Shown: positions 21,844 to 30,931, counted from the first letter of the stretch. The stretch is 64,000 bases of DNA from Streptomyces abikoensis (GCF_014648775.1 NZ_BMRT01000001.1:1364001-1428000), one strand, 5' to 3'. The notes: generated by a model from the letters alone, not told the origin. Numbers and translations are program-made.

Positions 21844-23376
21844 GTGTCCATCCGCAGCCGCCGGATTCGCCTGGTCGACCGGCAGTCGCAGGACCTGCGT
21901 GACGACGAATTGCTGCGCACTCTCGGATACAAGCCGGTGCTCACCCGGCGTATGGGTCCATTCGGCAATTTCGCCATCAGCTTCTCGGTCATCTCGGTCC
22001 TGTCTGGCTGCATGACGCTGTACGGCTTCGGGCTGAACACCGGCGGTCCCGCGGTGATGATGTGGGGCTGGATCGCCGTCGGCGTGATGGTGATGTTCGT
22101 CGGCGCCGGCCTTGCCGAAGTCACCAGCGCCTACCCGACCTCCGGCGCCCTCTACTACATGGCGGACCAGCTCGGTTCGAAGAAGTGGGGCTGGTACACG
22201 GGCTGGCTGAACCTGCTCGGCCTGCTCGGAGCCATCGCCGGCATCGACTACGGCGCCGCCCTGTTCACCGGCGCCTTCGCCAACCTGCAATGGGGCTTCG
22301 AGCCGACACCCGGCAAGACCATGCTCATCTACCTGTGCATCCTGCTCCTGCACGGGCTGCTTAACCTCTTCGGCGTCCGGCTGGTAAGCGTCCTCAACTC
22401 CATCAGCGTCTGGTGGCACCTGACCGGCGTAGCAGTGATCGTCGGCGTTCTGTGGGCGGTGCCTTCCCATCACCAGTCGGCGTCCTTCGTGTTCGGGAAG
22501 TTCGTCAACGACACCGGCTGGAATCCGCACTGGTACGTCGTTCTCATCGGCCTGCTGCTGGCCCAGTACACCTTCTCCGGCTACGACGCCTCCGCCCACC
22601 TATCGGAGGAGACCACCGGCGCCCAGGTCAACGCCGCTCGCGGCATCGTCCGGGCCATCGCCTGGTCCTGGCTCGCCGGCGGCGTCCTCCTCGCGGGCCT
22701 CACCTTCGCCATCCAGGACTACGCGGGCACCCAGACATCCGAGACGGGCGTACCGCCCGCGCAGATCTTCCTCGACGCCCTCGGCACCGGCGGCGCAAAA
22801 GCCCTGTTGCTGATCGTGATCGTGGCGCAGCTGTTCTGCGGCAACGCCGAAGTCGCTGCCTGCTCGCGCATGGTCTTCGCTTTCTCCCGGGACGGCGCTC
22901 TGCCCGGCTCGCAGTGGTGGAGGACGGTGTCCGACCGTACCCGCACGCCGGTCAAGGCCGTGTGGCTGTCGGTCATCGTCGCCGCCGTCCTCGCCGCACC
23001 CTCCCTCTACAGCACCACCGCGTACGGAGCGGTCACGGCCATCAACGTCATCGGCATCACCCCCGCGTACGCCATCCCCATCTACCTCCGGCGCCGGAAC
23101 CGGCGCACGTTCCGGCCCGGCCCCTGGAACCTTGGGCCCTGGAGCACGCTCGTCGGCTGGATCGCCGTCGTCTGGGTGGCCTTCGTGACCGTGCTCTTCC
23201 TGCTCCCGCAGAGCTACCCGGTTACGGCCGAGACGTTCAACTACGCCCCCGTCGCCCTGGCCGCCGTCCTGCTCCTGGCCATCATCTGGTGGCACGTAGC
23301 CGGCCGCCGCTCCTACGAGACCCCCACCTACGGCAACGCCCGCGAGACCGCCGAACTCGAGGAAGAGATCGTCTGA
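21844..23376 (+). CDS. APC-superfamily amino-acid/polyamine permease
   Basis: A protein of 510 aa from GTG 21844, with GGGAGG 7 bases upstream. There are about twelve hydrophobic helices. The first helix carries FAISFSVISVLSGCMTLYGFGLNTGGP, the substrate-binding unwound segment of amino acid-polyamine-organocation permeases, and EVTSAYPTSGALYYMADQLG is a second family hallmark. The stop overlaps the start of the ligase gene by one base (TGATG), so uptake and glutamylation are coupled. Likely substrates are an amino acid, ethanolamine or a polyamine. Confidence 0.8.
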   Translation: MSIRSRRIRLVDRQSQDLRDDELLRTLGYKPVLTRRMGPFGNFAISFSVISVLSGCMTLYGFGLNTGGPAVMMWGWIAVGVMVMFVGAGLAEVTSAYPTSGALYYMADQLGSKKWGWYTGWLNLLGLLGAIAGIDYGAALFTGAFANLQWGFEPTPGKTMLIYLCILLLHGLLNLFGVRLVSVLNSISVWWHLTGVAVIVGVLWAVPSHHQSASFVFGKFVNDTGWNPHWYVVLIGLLLAQYTFSGYDASAHLSEETTGAQVNAARGIVRAIAWSWLAGGVLLAGLTFAIQDYAGTQTSETGVPPAQIFLDALGTGGAKALLLIVIVAQLFCGNAEVAACSRMVFAFSRDGALPGSQWWRTVSDRTRTPVKAVWLSVIVAAVLAAPSLYSTTAYGAVTAINVIGITPAYAIPIYLRRRNRRTFRPGPWNLGPWSTLVGWIAVVWVAFVTVLFLLPQSYPVTAETFNYAPVALAAVLLLAIIWWHVAGRRSYETPTYGNARETAELEEEIV

Positions 23377-24785
23377 TGGAGACCACCACGCCGAACCGCT
23401 TAACCGCTGCCCGCGAGCGGACCGCGGCAAGCCGCCTCGCGGGGCGCCTCACCATCGACGGACTCCGAAAGCACGTCCGGTCCGGGCAGGTGGACACCGT
23501 GCTGCTCGCTCTCCCCGATCTTCAGGGCCGTCTGAAGGGCAAACGCTACGGCGCACGGCACTTCGTCGAGCGCATCGCCACCGGGGATGCGGACATGTGC
23601 GCGTACATCCTGGCCACCGACGTCGACATGACCCCGGCGGACGGCTTCGCGCTGACCTCCTGGGACAGCGGCTACCAGGACCTGCGCGCCGTGCCCGACC
23701 TGTCCACCATCCGAGCGCTTCCGTGGATGCCCCGTACGGTGCTGGTGCACGCCGATGCCCAGGACCATCAAGGACAGCCGCTCGAGGCGGCGCCACGGCA
23801 GATGCTGCGCCACCAGCTTGCACGGCTGGCCGACCGCGGGCTTACCGTCAAGGCCGGTCTGGAGACCGAGTTCATCCTCTACCAAGGCAGCTATGCCCAA
23901 ACCGCCGAAACCGGCTATCGGGACCTCCAGCCCGTGGCGACCGACAACCTCGACTACGCCCTCGACCACAACCCGGCCCTCGACCGCTTCCTACGCCGAC
24001 TCCAAGCCGCGTTAGAGGGTGCCGGGCTGCCAGTCGAAGCTATCAAGACCGAGTCCGCCCCTGGCCAGGTGGAAGTCACCTTCCCGTACGGGGACGCTCT
24101 GGCCGCCTGCGACGGACACACGGTCCTCAAGCACGCCGTACGCTCCATCGCCCAACGGTCAAGAATGGCCCCGACCTTCATGGCCGCTCCCGCGACCGGC
24201 CTGGCCAACGGTCTCCACCTCCACCTGTCTTTGTGGCGCAGTAGCCGCTCAGCGCTCGCGGTCAACGACACTCTCTCCCCGCTCGCGCTCCAGGCCATTG
24301 CGGGGCTGGTCGACTCCCTGGCTGACCTCGCTCCGCTCTACGCGCCCACCATCAACTCCTACAAACGGTTCACCAACGAGTCATTCGCACCGACCCGCTT
24401 GGCGTGGGGATTCGACAACCGCACCTGCGCAGTACGGATCGTCGGCCAGGGCGACGGCCTGCACCTCGAGATCCGCCTCCCGGGAGCGGACGCCAACCCC
24501 TACCTCGCCCTCGCCGCCGCCATCGCCACCATCACGGACGCCATCGACCACGACATGCAGCCCCCGCAGCCGTTCACCGACAACGCCTATCAGGCGGACA
24601 GCGCACGGAGCGTCCCCCTCTCGCTCCAAGAAGCTCTCAACGACTTCCGCGAAAGCCCGGTAGCGCAGAAAGCATTCGGCGCCAGTGTGGTTGAGCACTA
24701 CGTACGCCTTGCTCAGATCGAACTCGATGCGCACCGCAGCATCGTCACCGATGCCGAACTTCGGAGGTGGTTCGACAAGGCCTGA
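23376..24785 (+). CDS. Glutamine synthetase-like gamma-glutamyl ligase
   Basis: A protein of 469 aa in the GS-I fold: VKAGLETEFILYQG (metal Glu), KTESAPGQVEVTFPYGDAL, GLANGLHLHLSLW (the ATP/metal His segment) and NSYKRFTNESFAPTRLAWGFDNRTCAVRIVG. The chain is about the GlnA size but lacks the adenylylation-loop signature of GlnA. It fits the GlnA3/GlnA4/PuuA group, which glutamylates polyamines or ethanolamine for catabolism. The coupled permease supports such a role. TTA codons lie at 23400-23402 and 24012-24014, rare in primary metabolism and suggesting developmental control. Confidence 0.8.
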   Translation: METTTPNRLTAARERTAASRLAGRLTIDGLRKHVRSGQVDTVLLALPDLQGRLKGKRYGARHFVERIATGDADMCAYILATDVDMTPADGFALTSWDSGYQDLRAVPDLSTIRALPWMPRTVLVHADAQDHQGQPLEAAPRQMLRHQLARLADRGLTVKAGLETEFILYQGSYAQTAETGYRDLQPVATDNLDYALDHNPALDRFLRRLQAALEGAGLPVEAIKTESAPGQVEVTFPYGDALAACDGHTVLKHAVRSIAQRSRMAPTFMAAPATGLANGLHLHLSLWRSSRSALAVNDTLSPLALQAIAGLVDSLADLAPLYAPTINSYKRFTNESFAPTRLAWGFDNRTCAVRIVGQGDGLHLEIRLPGADANPYLALAAAIATITDAIDHDMQPPQPFTDNAYQADSARSVPLSLQEALNDFRESPVAQKAFGASVVEHYVRLAQIELDAHRSIVTDAELRRWFDKA

Positions 24786-24883
24786 ATTCGATCTCCCGGT
24801 GGTTCGGGCTGCCGGGACCGAGATTCCGGCAGCCCCACCTAAGATCCCGCAGTTCTGACCTACCGAAGGTGGATCTGCCTTTC

Positions 24884-25798
24884 ATGAACGTACGATTCGG
24901 TACCTACAACCTTTACAAGCTCGCCATACCGAGGGCTCAGGGAGAGCGGAACCGCTACGAACAGGTGGTGCGCATCATCCGCACCATGGGCGTCCATGTT
25001 CTCGCCGTCCAGGAGATCATCGGGGCCGAGCCCGACGACGGCGCCAAGGTCCTATGGCAGCTGGCCGACGACACCGGTCTGACCTGCACCACGGCGCCCG
25101 ACCCGACCACCGGTACCCCCGCCGGCCCCGCGCTGGCCTCCAGCCAGCACCACTTCCACACCGGCCTGCTCTGGCACCCCGACCTCACCGCCGTACCCGG
25201 CGGGTGGCGGGCCTACAACGGGTCACCCGACTTCTGGCACAGCCTGGCAACGCTCGTCCTCGACACCGGCAGCCCCCAGGTGAAGTTCGCGTCCTTCCAC
25301 GCCGATCCCTTCCGCCCCGACTGGCGCTACAACGAAGCCCGCCGCGTCACCAGCGCGTTCCGCGCCGGTGTCCCGGGCGCCATCGGGGCCGACTGGAACG
25401 CGATCAGTGCCGACCACCGCACCGACGGCACCCTCTTCGACGACGATCCGTACACCGCCCAGGACCACATCGACCTCGAGTACCAAGTCGAATGGCGGGA
25501 CGATCCCACCGCGTCGCCGAAGGCCGACCGTCGGGCTAGCGAAGTCCTGCGCCGGGGCGGCCTCCTCGATACAGCCGCCGTCCTCGACGTGCCCTGGGAG
25601 CCGACCACCGGGCACTGGACGGACGGCCAGGGCGACCCGGACCGGTGGGGGCCCCGGCGCATCGACACCATCCGCATCACCGAGCGTCTCATCCCGGCCC
25701 TGCGGGCGCATCGCACCGTCCGCACGCCCGACACGCTCGCCGCATCTGACCACCTGCCCGTCGTCGTGGACCTGGACCTCGCGGAGGTGGCCGGGTGA
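24884..25798 (+). CDS. Endonuclease/exonuclease/phosphatase-fold hydrolase
   Basis: A protein of 304 aa. EEP signatures are GTYNLYKL at the N-terminus, VLAVQEIIG (metal Glu), ASFHADPFRPDWR (catalytic His region), GADWNAIS (Asp/Asn) and the C-terminal ASDHLPVVVDLDL with the SDH triad. All catalytic positions are present. The family cleaves phosphodiesters in DNA, RNA, lipids or nucleotides. The stop overlaps the next gene (GTGA), and that gene encodes a 2H phosphoesterase, so a nucleic-acid or nucleotide-processing set is likely. Confidence 0.8.
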   Translation: MNVRFGTYNLYKLAIPRAQGERNRYEQVVRIIRTMGVHVLAVQEIIGAEPDDGAKVLWQLADDTGLTCTTAPDPTTGTPAGPALASSQHHFHTGLLWHPDLTAVPGGWRAYNGSPDFWHSLATLVLDTGSPQVKFASFHADPFRPDWRYNEARRVTSAFRAGVPGAIGADWNAISADHRTDGTLFDDDPYTAQDHIDLEYQVEWRDDPTASPKADRRASEVLRRGGLLDTAAVLDVPWEPTTGHWTDGQGDPDRWGPRRIDTIRITERLIPALRAHRTVRTPDTLAASDHLPVVVDLDLAEVAG

Positions 25799-26445
25799 AG
25801 GACTTCTGGGAGACCCACCACTGGCCCGAAGGGGAACGGCGCGCCCACTGGCACGTGCTCTTCGACGACCAGCCGGCCGTGCAGGCCTTCGTCCGTGACC
25901 ATGCCGAGCTGCTCGGCCGCCATCGCGAGCTCGCCCCGGTCCCCGTCGAGTGGCTGCATGCCACGATCCAATCCATCGGCCCCCTCTCCCCCGGCCAGGC
26001 TGACGCCGTCGCCGCAGCTGCCCAGTCGGCCGCGCGGGACATCGCGCCGTTCGAGCTCGAGATCGGCCCCGCCCAGGCCATCCACAACGGGATCATCGCC
26101 GCGCTCTACCCGGAGGAGCCGATCTCCGCCCTCTACCGGACGCTGCGGCAGGCCACGGAAAGCGTCCTGGGCGCCGGTGTGCTGCCGATTCCACGGGACG
26201 CGAAGTTTTGGCCTCACATGAGCCTGGCGTACAGCAGCGCCCACTGGGACGCCGACAACCTCGCGAAGGCGCTGGTCAAGCTCCGCCCGCCCCGGGCCCG
26301 GATGACCGTGACCCGGGCGGTCCTGGTGGACCAGCAGCAGCTCTGGCGCGACCGGTACGCCTGGACCCCGATCGCCGAAGCCCGACTTGGCCAAGGCCCT
26401 CGGCCGGACGCTGTACCGGCCGCCGCCCGAAGGGAAGGACACTAA
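25795..26445 (+). CDS. 2H phosphoesterase (2'-5' RNA ligase family), first copy
   Basis: A protein of 216 aa from GTG 25795, overlapping the EEP gene by four bases. The two HxT/S motifs of the 2H superfamily are WLHATIQSIG and FWPHMSLAYSS. Members hydrolyse 2',3'-cyclic phosphates or 2'-5' bonds, or ligate tRNA halves at a low level. The protein starts with an unusual DFWETHHWPEGERRAHWHVLF segment. A second, different 2H protein follows two bases later. Confidence 0.75.
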   Translation: MKDFWETHHWPEGERRAHWHVLFDDQPAVQAFVRDHAELLGRHRELAPVPVEWLHATIQSIGPLSPGQADAVAAAAQSAARDIAPFELEIGPAQAIHNGIIAALYPEEPISALYRTLRQATESVLGAGVLPIPRDAKFWPHMSLAYSSAHWDADNLAKALVKLRPPRARMTVTRAVLVDQQQLWRDRYAWTPIAEARLGQGPRPDAVPAAARREGH

Positions 26446-26447
26446 CC

Positions 26448-27092
26448 ATGAGGAAGTTCGTCCCGCAGTTCCAGGGGGCCGCGTGGGCCGACGGCCTGCG
26501 CGTCCTGCACGCCTACCTGCTCCCGGACCTGACGGTTGACCGGCATCTCGCGCAGCTGGTATCGGCCTGCCGCGAGGCGATGCGGCCGTTCCCGATCACG
26601 CTGCTCGGCAATTCACGGCTCCACGTCACCGTCGAGATGGTCGCCGACACCAGCTCCGGCAACATCAGCCCGGACGAACGCGCCGTGCTGGTCGACGTCC
26701 TGGAGCGACATCTCGCCGGGGCGGCGCCGTTCCGGGCGACGGCCGGCTCCCCAGTGGCCAACAAGGCCGGCGCTCTGCTGGATCTCTCCCCCGACGGCCC
26801 CATGGAGGACCTGCGGGGCCGGGTCCGAGATGCCTTCCGCGAGGCCCGCGGCCCCGAGGTGATCCAGCACGATGGAGGCCGACATCACCTCTCTCTCGGG
26901 TATAGCTGGGCTACCGCCGACAGCGATCCCCTCCAAAGTGCCCTGCGGCGCATCGCGCCCAGCCACGCCGTCTTCCACGTCGACCGTGTGCACCTGCTGG
27001 ACGTCCAGTTCCGTGAACGCGCCCGCGAGGATGGGAACACGGCCTGGGAGATCTCATGGACGCCGGTCGCCGCGATCCCGCTGACGGCATGA
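26448..27092 (+). CDS. 2H phosphoesterase (2'-5' RNA ligase family), second copy
   Basis: A protein of 214 aa from ATG 26448, preceded by GGGAAGG. The paired motifs are LHVTVEM (HxT) and RHHLSLGYSW (HxS). Sequence identity to the upstream copy is low outside these motifs, so it is not a recent duplication; the two may act on different ends of the same substrate. The downstream inverted repeat at 27093-27119 may end this operon. Confidence 0.75.
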   Translation: MRKFVPQFQGAAWADGLRVLHAYLLPDLTVDRHLAQLVSACREAMRPFPITLLGNSRLHVTVEMVADTSSGNISPDERAVLVDVLERHLAGAAPFRATAGSPVANKAGALLDLSPDGPMEDLRGRVRDAFREARGPEVIQHDGGRHHLSLGYSWATADSDPLQSALRRIAPSHAVFHVDRVHLLDVQFRERAREDGNTAWEISWTPVAAIPLTA

Positions 27093-27119
27093 CCCGCCCT
27101 CGTTCGCCGCAGGGGCGGG
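27093..27119 (+). terminator. Possible terminator after the 2H genes
   Basis: CCCGCCC (27093-27099) and GGGCGGG (27113-27119) can pair around a 13-base loop immediately at the gene end. The stem is short and GC-only, so the call is tentative. Confidence 0.4.
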
Positions 27120-27278
27120 GTGGCGGTGGATGTGTACCGCCGTATCCGCGAGACTGCGGGCGACCCTGCGTGATCTGATGCGTTCCAGGCGTCGGAGCCA
27201 GTACCGCTCGACTCGAAACTACGCCCCCGATCCGGGAGTTCCGCCTCCGGGTCGCGTAACTGCCAGGAGGAGATGGGC

Positions 27279-28457
27279 ATGAGGAAGTCGACGGCTGGTG
27301 ACGGGCCGTGGCAGGCGGCTCTTCACCGGGCCACGGACACGGCAGCCTCACGCCTGGGCAGCGTGGATGAGGACTGCTGGGACGACGTCGCGATCCGCGA
27401 CATCATCGCCGTGACCCTCTATGCCCTCCATGTGCGCGACGGTCGCGACGTCGACGACGTGCCGTGGGCGTCGGTGCTGTGGTGGCTGTGGGACGACGGG
27501 CGCGTCATCACGCTGGTCGAGGAGACCATTCCCGGCGCCGGCGCTGCCATGGGCTCTGTCGGTGGTCCGGGCGCCTCGGCGGATCCGGTGGTCGCGCGGT
27601 GGCGCTGGTTGAACAGGACCTGGGATCCCAACGCACCCGTGCATCGCCGTAGTCGCGCCTCTCGGCCGGACGGCATGCCCCAGCAATCGTGGGGCCTCGG
27701 CCAGGAGCTTCTGCCCGCGGTGGAGTCGAGGTGGGAGGGCATGAGCCGGGGCATCGCCAATGCTCTTCCGGACCCGGCCATCGAGATCTGCACCCACTGG
27801 GCCGCTGGTGCCGTCGCCGCCGCCCTCAGCGCCGCGAACGGCGGATACGAAATCCACCAGCGCGTCCGCGCAACGGCCGGCGCCTTCGAGGGCCAGGACG
27901 GCTATGTGTCCGATGTCGGCTGGGAGTTCGACGACACGACGCAGCAGGTGATCGGGCCCGCGGGCTACGTGGTCGACTTCGATGACGTCCAGGGCACCGT
28001 AGGCGTCGATGCGGGGCACCTGGCGTCGGCGACCGATCACCGGTGGCCGCGGCGGAGTCCGGGATCGCTAAAGGACGGACCTCCGACCGGACTGGACGAC
28101 CGGCTGGCCCAGATCCCGCACCCCACGTACACCAAGGACCTGGACTGCGTCCTGGGGCAGGTGAGCAATCCGCAAACGGTGCCGGAGGAGCTGCGGCAGG
28201 TAATCCGGGCAGCGCATCAACACCACCATCTCGACGTCCGGCGGCAGGCCAGCCCCCGGCCGCACCGGGTGACGGTGCAGACGGTCCTGCACTGGTACCA
28301 GCTGGTCGAGCACTATCCCGGTGGCGCGGAGGACCGTGCCGAGGTGTGGGAGGTGAGGGCCACCCGGCACGTGCACGACGAGGAACCCGTTTGCTCGCTG
28401 GCTCTGGACCGCAAGGAGGCGGAGGCGCTTGCCGAGCGCCTGTTGCGAGCGTCTTGA
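27279..28457 (+). CDS. Unknown protein, member of the DPVVARW family
   Basis: A protein of 392 aa from ATG 27279, which has AGGAGG 8 bases upstream (better placed than ATG 27273). No known domain is recognised. It shares ADPVVARWRWLNRTW and DPAIEICTHWAAGAVAAAL with the protein at 32739-34079 (DDPVVARWLWLTRTW, DPAVDIGTDWALMAANAAL), and more weakly with the one at 30117. The N-terminal half is helical and mildly hydrophobic; the C-terminal half resembles beta-rich KOW-like sequence (YEIHQRVRATAGAFEGQDGYV). The function is unknown. Confidence 0.65.
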   Translation: MRKSTAGDGPWQAALHRATDTAASRLGSVDEDCWDDVAIRDIIAVTLYALHVRDGRDVDDVPWASVLWWLWDDGRVITLVEETIPGAGAAMGSVGGPGASADPVVARWRWLNRTWDPNAPVHRRSRASRPDGMPQQSWGLGQELLPAVESRWEGMSRGIANALPDPAIEICTHWAAGAVAAALSAANGGYEIHQRVRATAGAFEGQDGYVSDVGWEFDDTTQQVIGPAGYVVDFDDVQGTVGVDAGHLASATDHRWPRRSPGSLKDGPPTGLDDRLAQIPHPTYTKDLDCVLGQVSNPQTVPEELRQVIRAAHQHHHLDVRRQASPRPHRVTVQTVLHWYQLVEHYPGGAEDRAEVWEVRATRHVHDEEPVCSLALDRKEAEALAERLLRAS

Positions 28458-28475
28458 CGGCACACGGCCAACAGG

Positions 28476-29012
28476 TCAGGCGCCAGGGGCTGCGGCGAGG
28501 TGGGCGAGCAGGAGGGCGGTGGCGCTGGGGGCGTCGGTGATCCGGCCAGCGCGTACCGCTTCGACGGCCTCGTGCAGCGGCCACCGGAGGACGGTCATCC
28601 CGATCTCCGTGTCGTCCCTGGCCTGCCGCCCGGGACGCAGCCTGGTGGCAAGGAAGAGGTGTGTGCGTGCCCTGGTAGTGGAGGGCAGCGGGTCGACGAT
28701 GCCCAGGGGGCGCAGGTTGTCCGCAATGAGCCCGGTCTCTTCTTCCAGTTCCCGCAGGGCCGCGGTACGGGGATCCTGGCCGTCCGTTCCACCGCCGGGC
28801 AGGTGGATCATGCGCCGCTGTGGGAGATAGAAGTCGTCCTCCACGAGCACCACGTCACCGTTGCCGTCGAGCGCGACGATCCGGACGCCGTCGGCGACCG
28901 CAATGTGGTCGTACGCCCCCGGGCTGCCGTCGGGCCGGACCACGTCGTCGCGGTGCAGCGTGACGAACGTTCCCCGGTGCAGGACCTGCGTCCCCATGCA
29001 TGTCCATCCCAT
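28476..29012 (-). CDS. Nudix hydrolase, ADP-ribose pyrophosphatase-like
   Basis: About 178 aa from ATG 29012, which has GAGGGGGG 7 bases upstream. Residues YDHIAVADGVRIVALDGNGDVVLVEDD and RMIHLPGGG precede the box GGTDGQDPRTAALRELEEET. The REUxEE helix is intact, but the first conserved Glu is Asp. The preceding Gly-rich strand fits ADP-ribose or NDP-sugar pyrophosphatases (NudF type). The gene is convergent with the 27279 gene and isolated from the minus-strand pair upstream. Confidence 0.75.
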   Translation of the reverse strand: MGWTCMGTQVLHRGTFVTLHRDDVVRPDGSPGAYDHIAVADGVRIVALDGNGDVVLVEDDFYLPQRRMIHLPGGGTDGQDPRTAALRELEEETGLIADNLRPLGIVDPLPSTTRARTHLFLATRLRPGRQARDDTEIGMTVLRWPLHEAVEAVRAGRITDAPSATALLLAHLAAAPGA

Positions 29013-29070
29013 ACTGCCGCCCCCCTCGTTCATCACCGCCAGCACACTGACGGGAACGTGTTAACGGTCG

Positions 29071-29571
29071 CTAAGGAGATGCCGTAGCGGGGCCCGCCCC
29101 GGAGTCGGCAGGTGTGGGTACCGACGGAGGAATCGTATTACTCAGAGCTGCACGATGGCCCTGTGCAGCGGCTCTAGTCTGGGTGCTGTCGTTGCGTCGC
29201 AATACGAAAAGGGTGGCAAGGGCTAGAACGCTTGGTCCGGACAGCATCGCGGCTAGCCATGGCTGGTTGTTGATCCCCACGATTACGGCGCCGGTGAGCA
29301 TGCCGATAGTGACCGTAAAGCCGGCGATGAGGCCCGTGAGGTACAAAGCGTGAGCCCGACGGGCCTGATCCGCTTCCGCTGCCAGTCGCACTTGCTCCAG
29401 GGCCAGCTCGTGTGCTTGCCGCTCCTGACCCATCCGGTACTCGTGATCGCGCGCCAGCTGTGGTTCGAGGGCTTTGAGCGCAACCTCTAGCTGGTCAGCG
29501 GGCAGTTTGGACCATTCAAGTGCAATCTCTAAGCCGCTGAGATGAGGGTGTGTTCCGGGTTGTTGGGTCAT
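29071..29571 (-). CDS. Coiled-coil membrane protein, DUF2335-like
   Basis: A protein of 166 aa from ATG 29571, which overlaps the stop of the P-loop gene by 4 bases (ATGA). An amphipathic helix rich in Glu, Gln and Arg (EPQLARDHEYRMGQERQAHE, then LEQVRLAAEADQARRAH) precedes two membrane helices (LYLTGLIAGFTVTIGMLTGAVIVG and LAAMLSGPSVLALATLFVL). This layout is that of DUF2335-type predicted membrane proteins. It is coupled to a membrane-anchored P-loop protein, so the pair likely forms one complex at the inner face of the membrane. Confidence 0.6.
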   Translation of the reverse strand: MTQQPGTHPHLSGLEIALEWSKLPADQLEVALKALEPQLARDHEYRMGQERQAHELALEQVRLAAEADQARRAHALYLTGLIAGFTVTIGMLTGAVIVGINNQPWLAAMLSGPSVLALATLFVLRRNDSTQTRAAAQGHRAALSNTIPPSVPTPADSGAGPATASP

Positions 29572-30047
29572 CGCTCTGTACCCCCGCCGCTGCCAATCTG
29601 TGGCTGGAACTCGCATAGCCCGTCAGGAGGTGGCCCGAGGGCGCGGAAGAGATCCTCAAGCCCGGCCGACAACGCCCCGGAAGCAGTCACTGCGTCTTCA
29701 TTGCTCGCCAACTCAACGAGACTTCCGTGTAAGTCGGCAGTGAGTGTTGGGGAGGTCGAGCTGATCAGCAGTGTTTTGCCAGAGCCGCGAGCATCCAGGA
29801 TCCGCTGCACCAGCTGCGTGATCGCCTCGGATTTCCCCATGCCAGGGGGACCGCTGACAACCAGGCGCTTGCCCCCTGGCGTCATCGCTCTCTGCAGGGC
29901 ATCCTGCTGCGGCTGCGTTAGCGGGAGATTGGGTTCGAGGAAGGATGCGGACTGATGGCTGCGCCATCGATGCCTCAAAGCGACGCCCAGCAAGGTTGAA
30001 CCTGACCCGACAACAGCGCCGAGTAGTGCAATGAGATACGAATTCAT
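29568..30047 (-). CDS. Membrane-anchored short P-loop protein, SF1-helicase-like start
   Basis: A protein of 159 aa. One N-terminal membrane helix (SYLIALLGAVVGSGSTLLGVAL) is followed by LTQPQQDALQRAM, a Q-motif, and then Walker A GPPGMGKSE and a motif Ia-like KTLLISSTSPTLTADLHGSL. This is how superfamily 1 helicases and AAA_19 proteins begin, but the protein stops before Walker B and the other helicase motifs. It may be a membrane NTP sensor rather than a motor. It is translationally coupled to the DUF2335-like gene. Confidence 0.55.
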   Translation of the reverse strand: MNSYLIALLGAVVGSGSTLLGVALRHRWRSHQSASFLEPNLPLTQPQQDALQRAMTPGGKRLVVSGPPGMGKSEAITQLVQRILDARGSGKTLLISSTSPTLTADLHGSLVELASNEDAVTASGALSAGLEDLFRALGPPPDGLCEFQPQIGSGGGTER

Positions 30048-30116
30048 GATCCCCTCGCTCGGGTCGAGGTCACCACCCTCACCGTATCGACACCAAGGAC
30101 TCGGTGTACCTGAGAC

Positions 30117-30605
30117 TTAGAAGGACAGGGACCACATCGGTGCCAGCGCGCGGTCGAGGCCCTGGATGAAGCCGGGCCCCCATCGCGTGAACGTGTCCGC
30201 CCAGACCTCGTCCGGCGCGCCGTCCGGCGGCCGGTGGTCCACGCGCAGTCGCTGCCACTGGATGGCGACCGGGTCATCGGAGTCGTCGGGGTCGTGGCCC
30301 GCCGCTCGCAGCCGCCGCTCCCATTCCTCTCCCCCCTTGCTGAACCGGCTGCCGGGGTCTCCGCGCAGTTCCTCGACCTGGGCCCGGGTCACCTGCGCGG
30401 GGCTGATTCCCTCGGTCTTCGCGATCACGTAGAGAGCGATCGTCAGGGCCGCTGCGCCTTCGGCGAGGAGTACGCCGTCGACGTTCGTTCCTCGCCCCTC
30501 CCACAGGGGTCCCACCAGCTCGATGGTTCGTTCCCAGGAAGCCTGCCAGGCAGCAGGGCCTCCTTCGTCCTGCCACTCCCGCAGCTGGTCAAGAATCAAC
30601 GGCAT
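30117..30605 (-). CDS. Unknown protein, short relative of the DPVVARW family
   Basis: A protein of 162 aa with helical sequence (GVLLAEGAAALTIALYVIAKTEGI, acidic and Arg-rich elsewhere). The segment SDDPVAIQWQRLRVDHRP resembles the shared motif of the proteins at 27279 and 32739, which suggests a shortened paralogue. It lies upstream of no close gene on its own strand; the next minus-strand gene begins 70 bases downstream. The function is unknown. Confidence 0.55.
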   Translation of the reverse strand: MPLILDQLREWQDEGGPAAWQASWERTIELVGPLWEGRGTNVDGVLLAEGAAALTIALYVIAKTEGISPAQVTRAQVEELRGDPGSRFSKGGEEWERRLRAAGHDPDDSDDPVAIQWQRLRVDHRPPDGAPDEVWADTFTRWGPGFIQGLDRALAPMWSLSF

Positions 30606-30620
30606 GACGGTGTGTCCCCC

Positions 30621-30860
30621 TCAGCGTTGAGCGTGCTGCCCGGCCGTGGCCGCCAGCGCGTTCGGTGAAGTCCCATGAGACCACGGAGCCGAGACGGTGA
30701 TCCGGGCATTGCGCCCACCGGATCCAGCCACACGTACCGTCAGCAGCCCATCAAGGAACAAGGCGCGCAAAGTCGCCTGTCCGACGATGCCCTCGGCGTC
30801 ATCAGTGGCCCCGCCTTGCTGTCGGCGTCGGCCTGCTGAAACGCTGGCCCCGCACGGCAT
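30621..30860 (-). CDS. Possible small protein, 79 aa
   Basis: The minus-strand frame reads TLRALFLDGLLTVRVAGSGGRNARITVSAP in its centre, which looks more like protein than chance sequence. It lies just upstream of the 30117 gene. No clear ribosome site and no family are seen. It could be a small gene, the remains of a longer one, or an open frame in non-coding DNA. Confidence 0.25.
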   Translation of the reverse strand: MPCGASVSAGRRRQQGGATDDAEGIVGQATLRALFLDGLLTVRVAGSGGRNARITVSAPWSHGTSPNALAATAGQHAQR

Positions 30861-30931
30861 CCGTCATCACACCGCGGCAGCCCCGGGAAGAGGGGCTCTG
30901 CGATCCGCACCCTGGGGGGCACGGCGCTCGC

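Noticed and set aside
22413..24785. A 790-codon frame that begins inside the permease gene.
   Set aside because: Only the part from 23376 encodes the glutamine-synthetase fold; the upstream part is a shadow frame of the permease.
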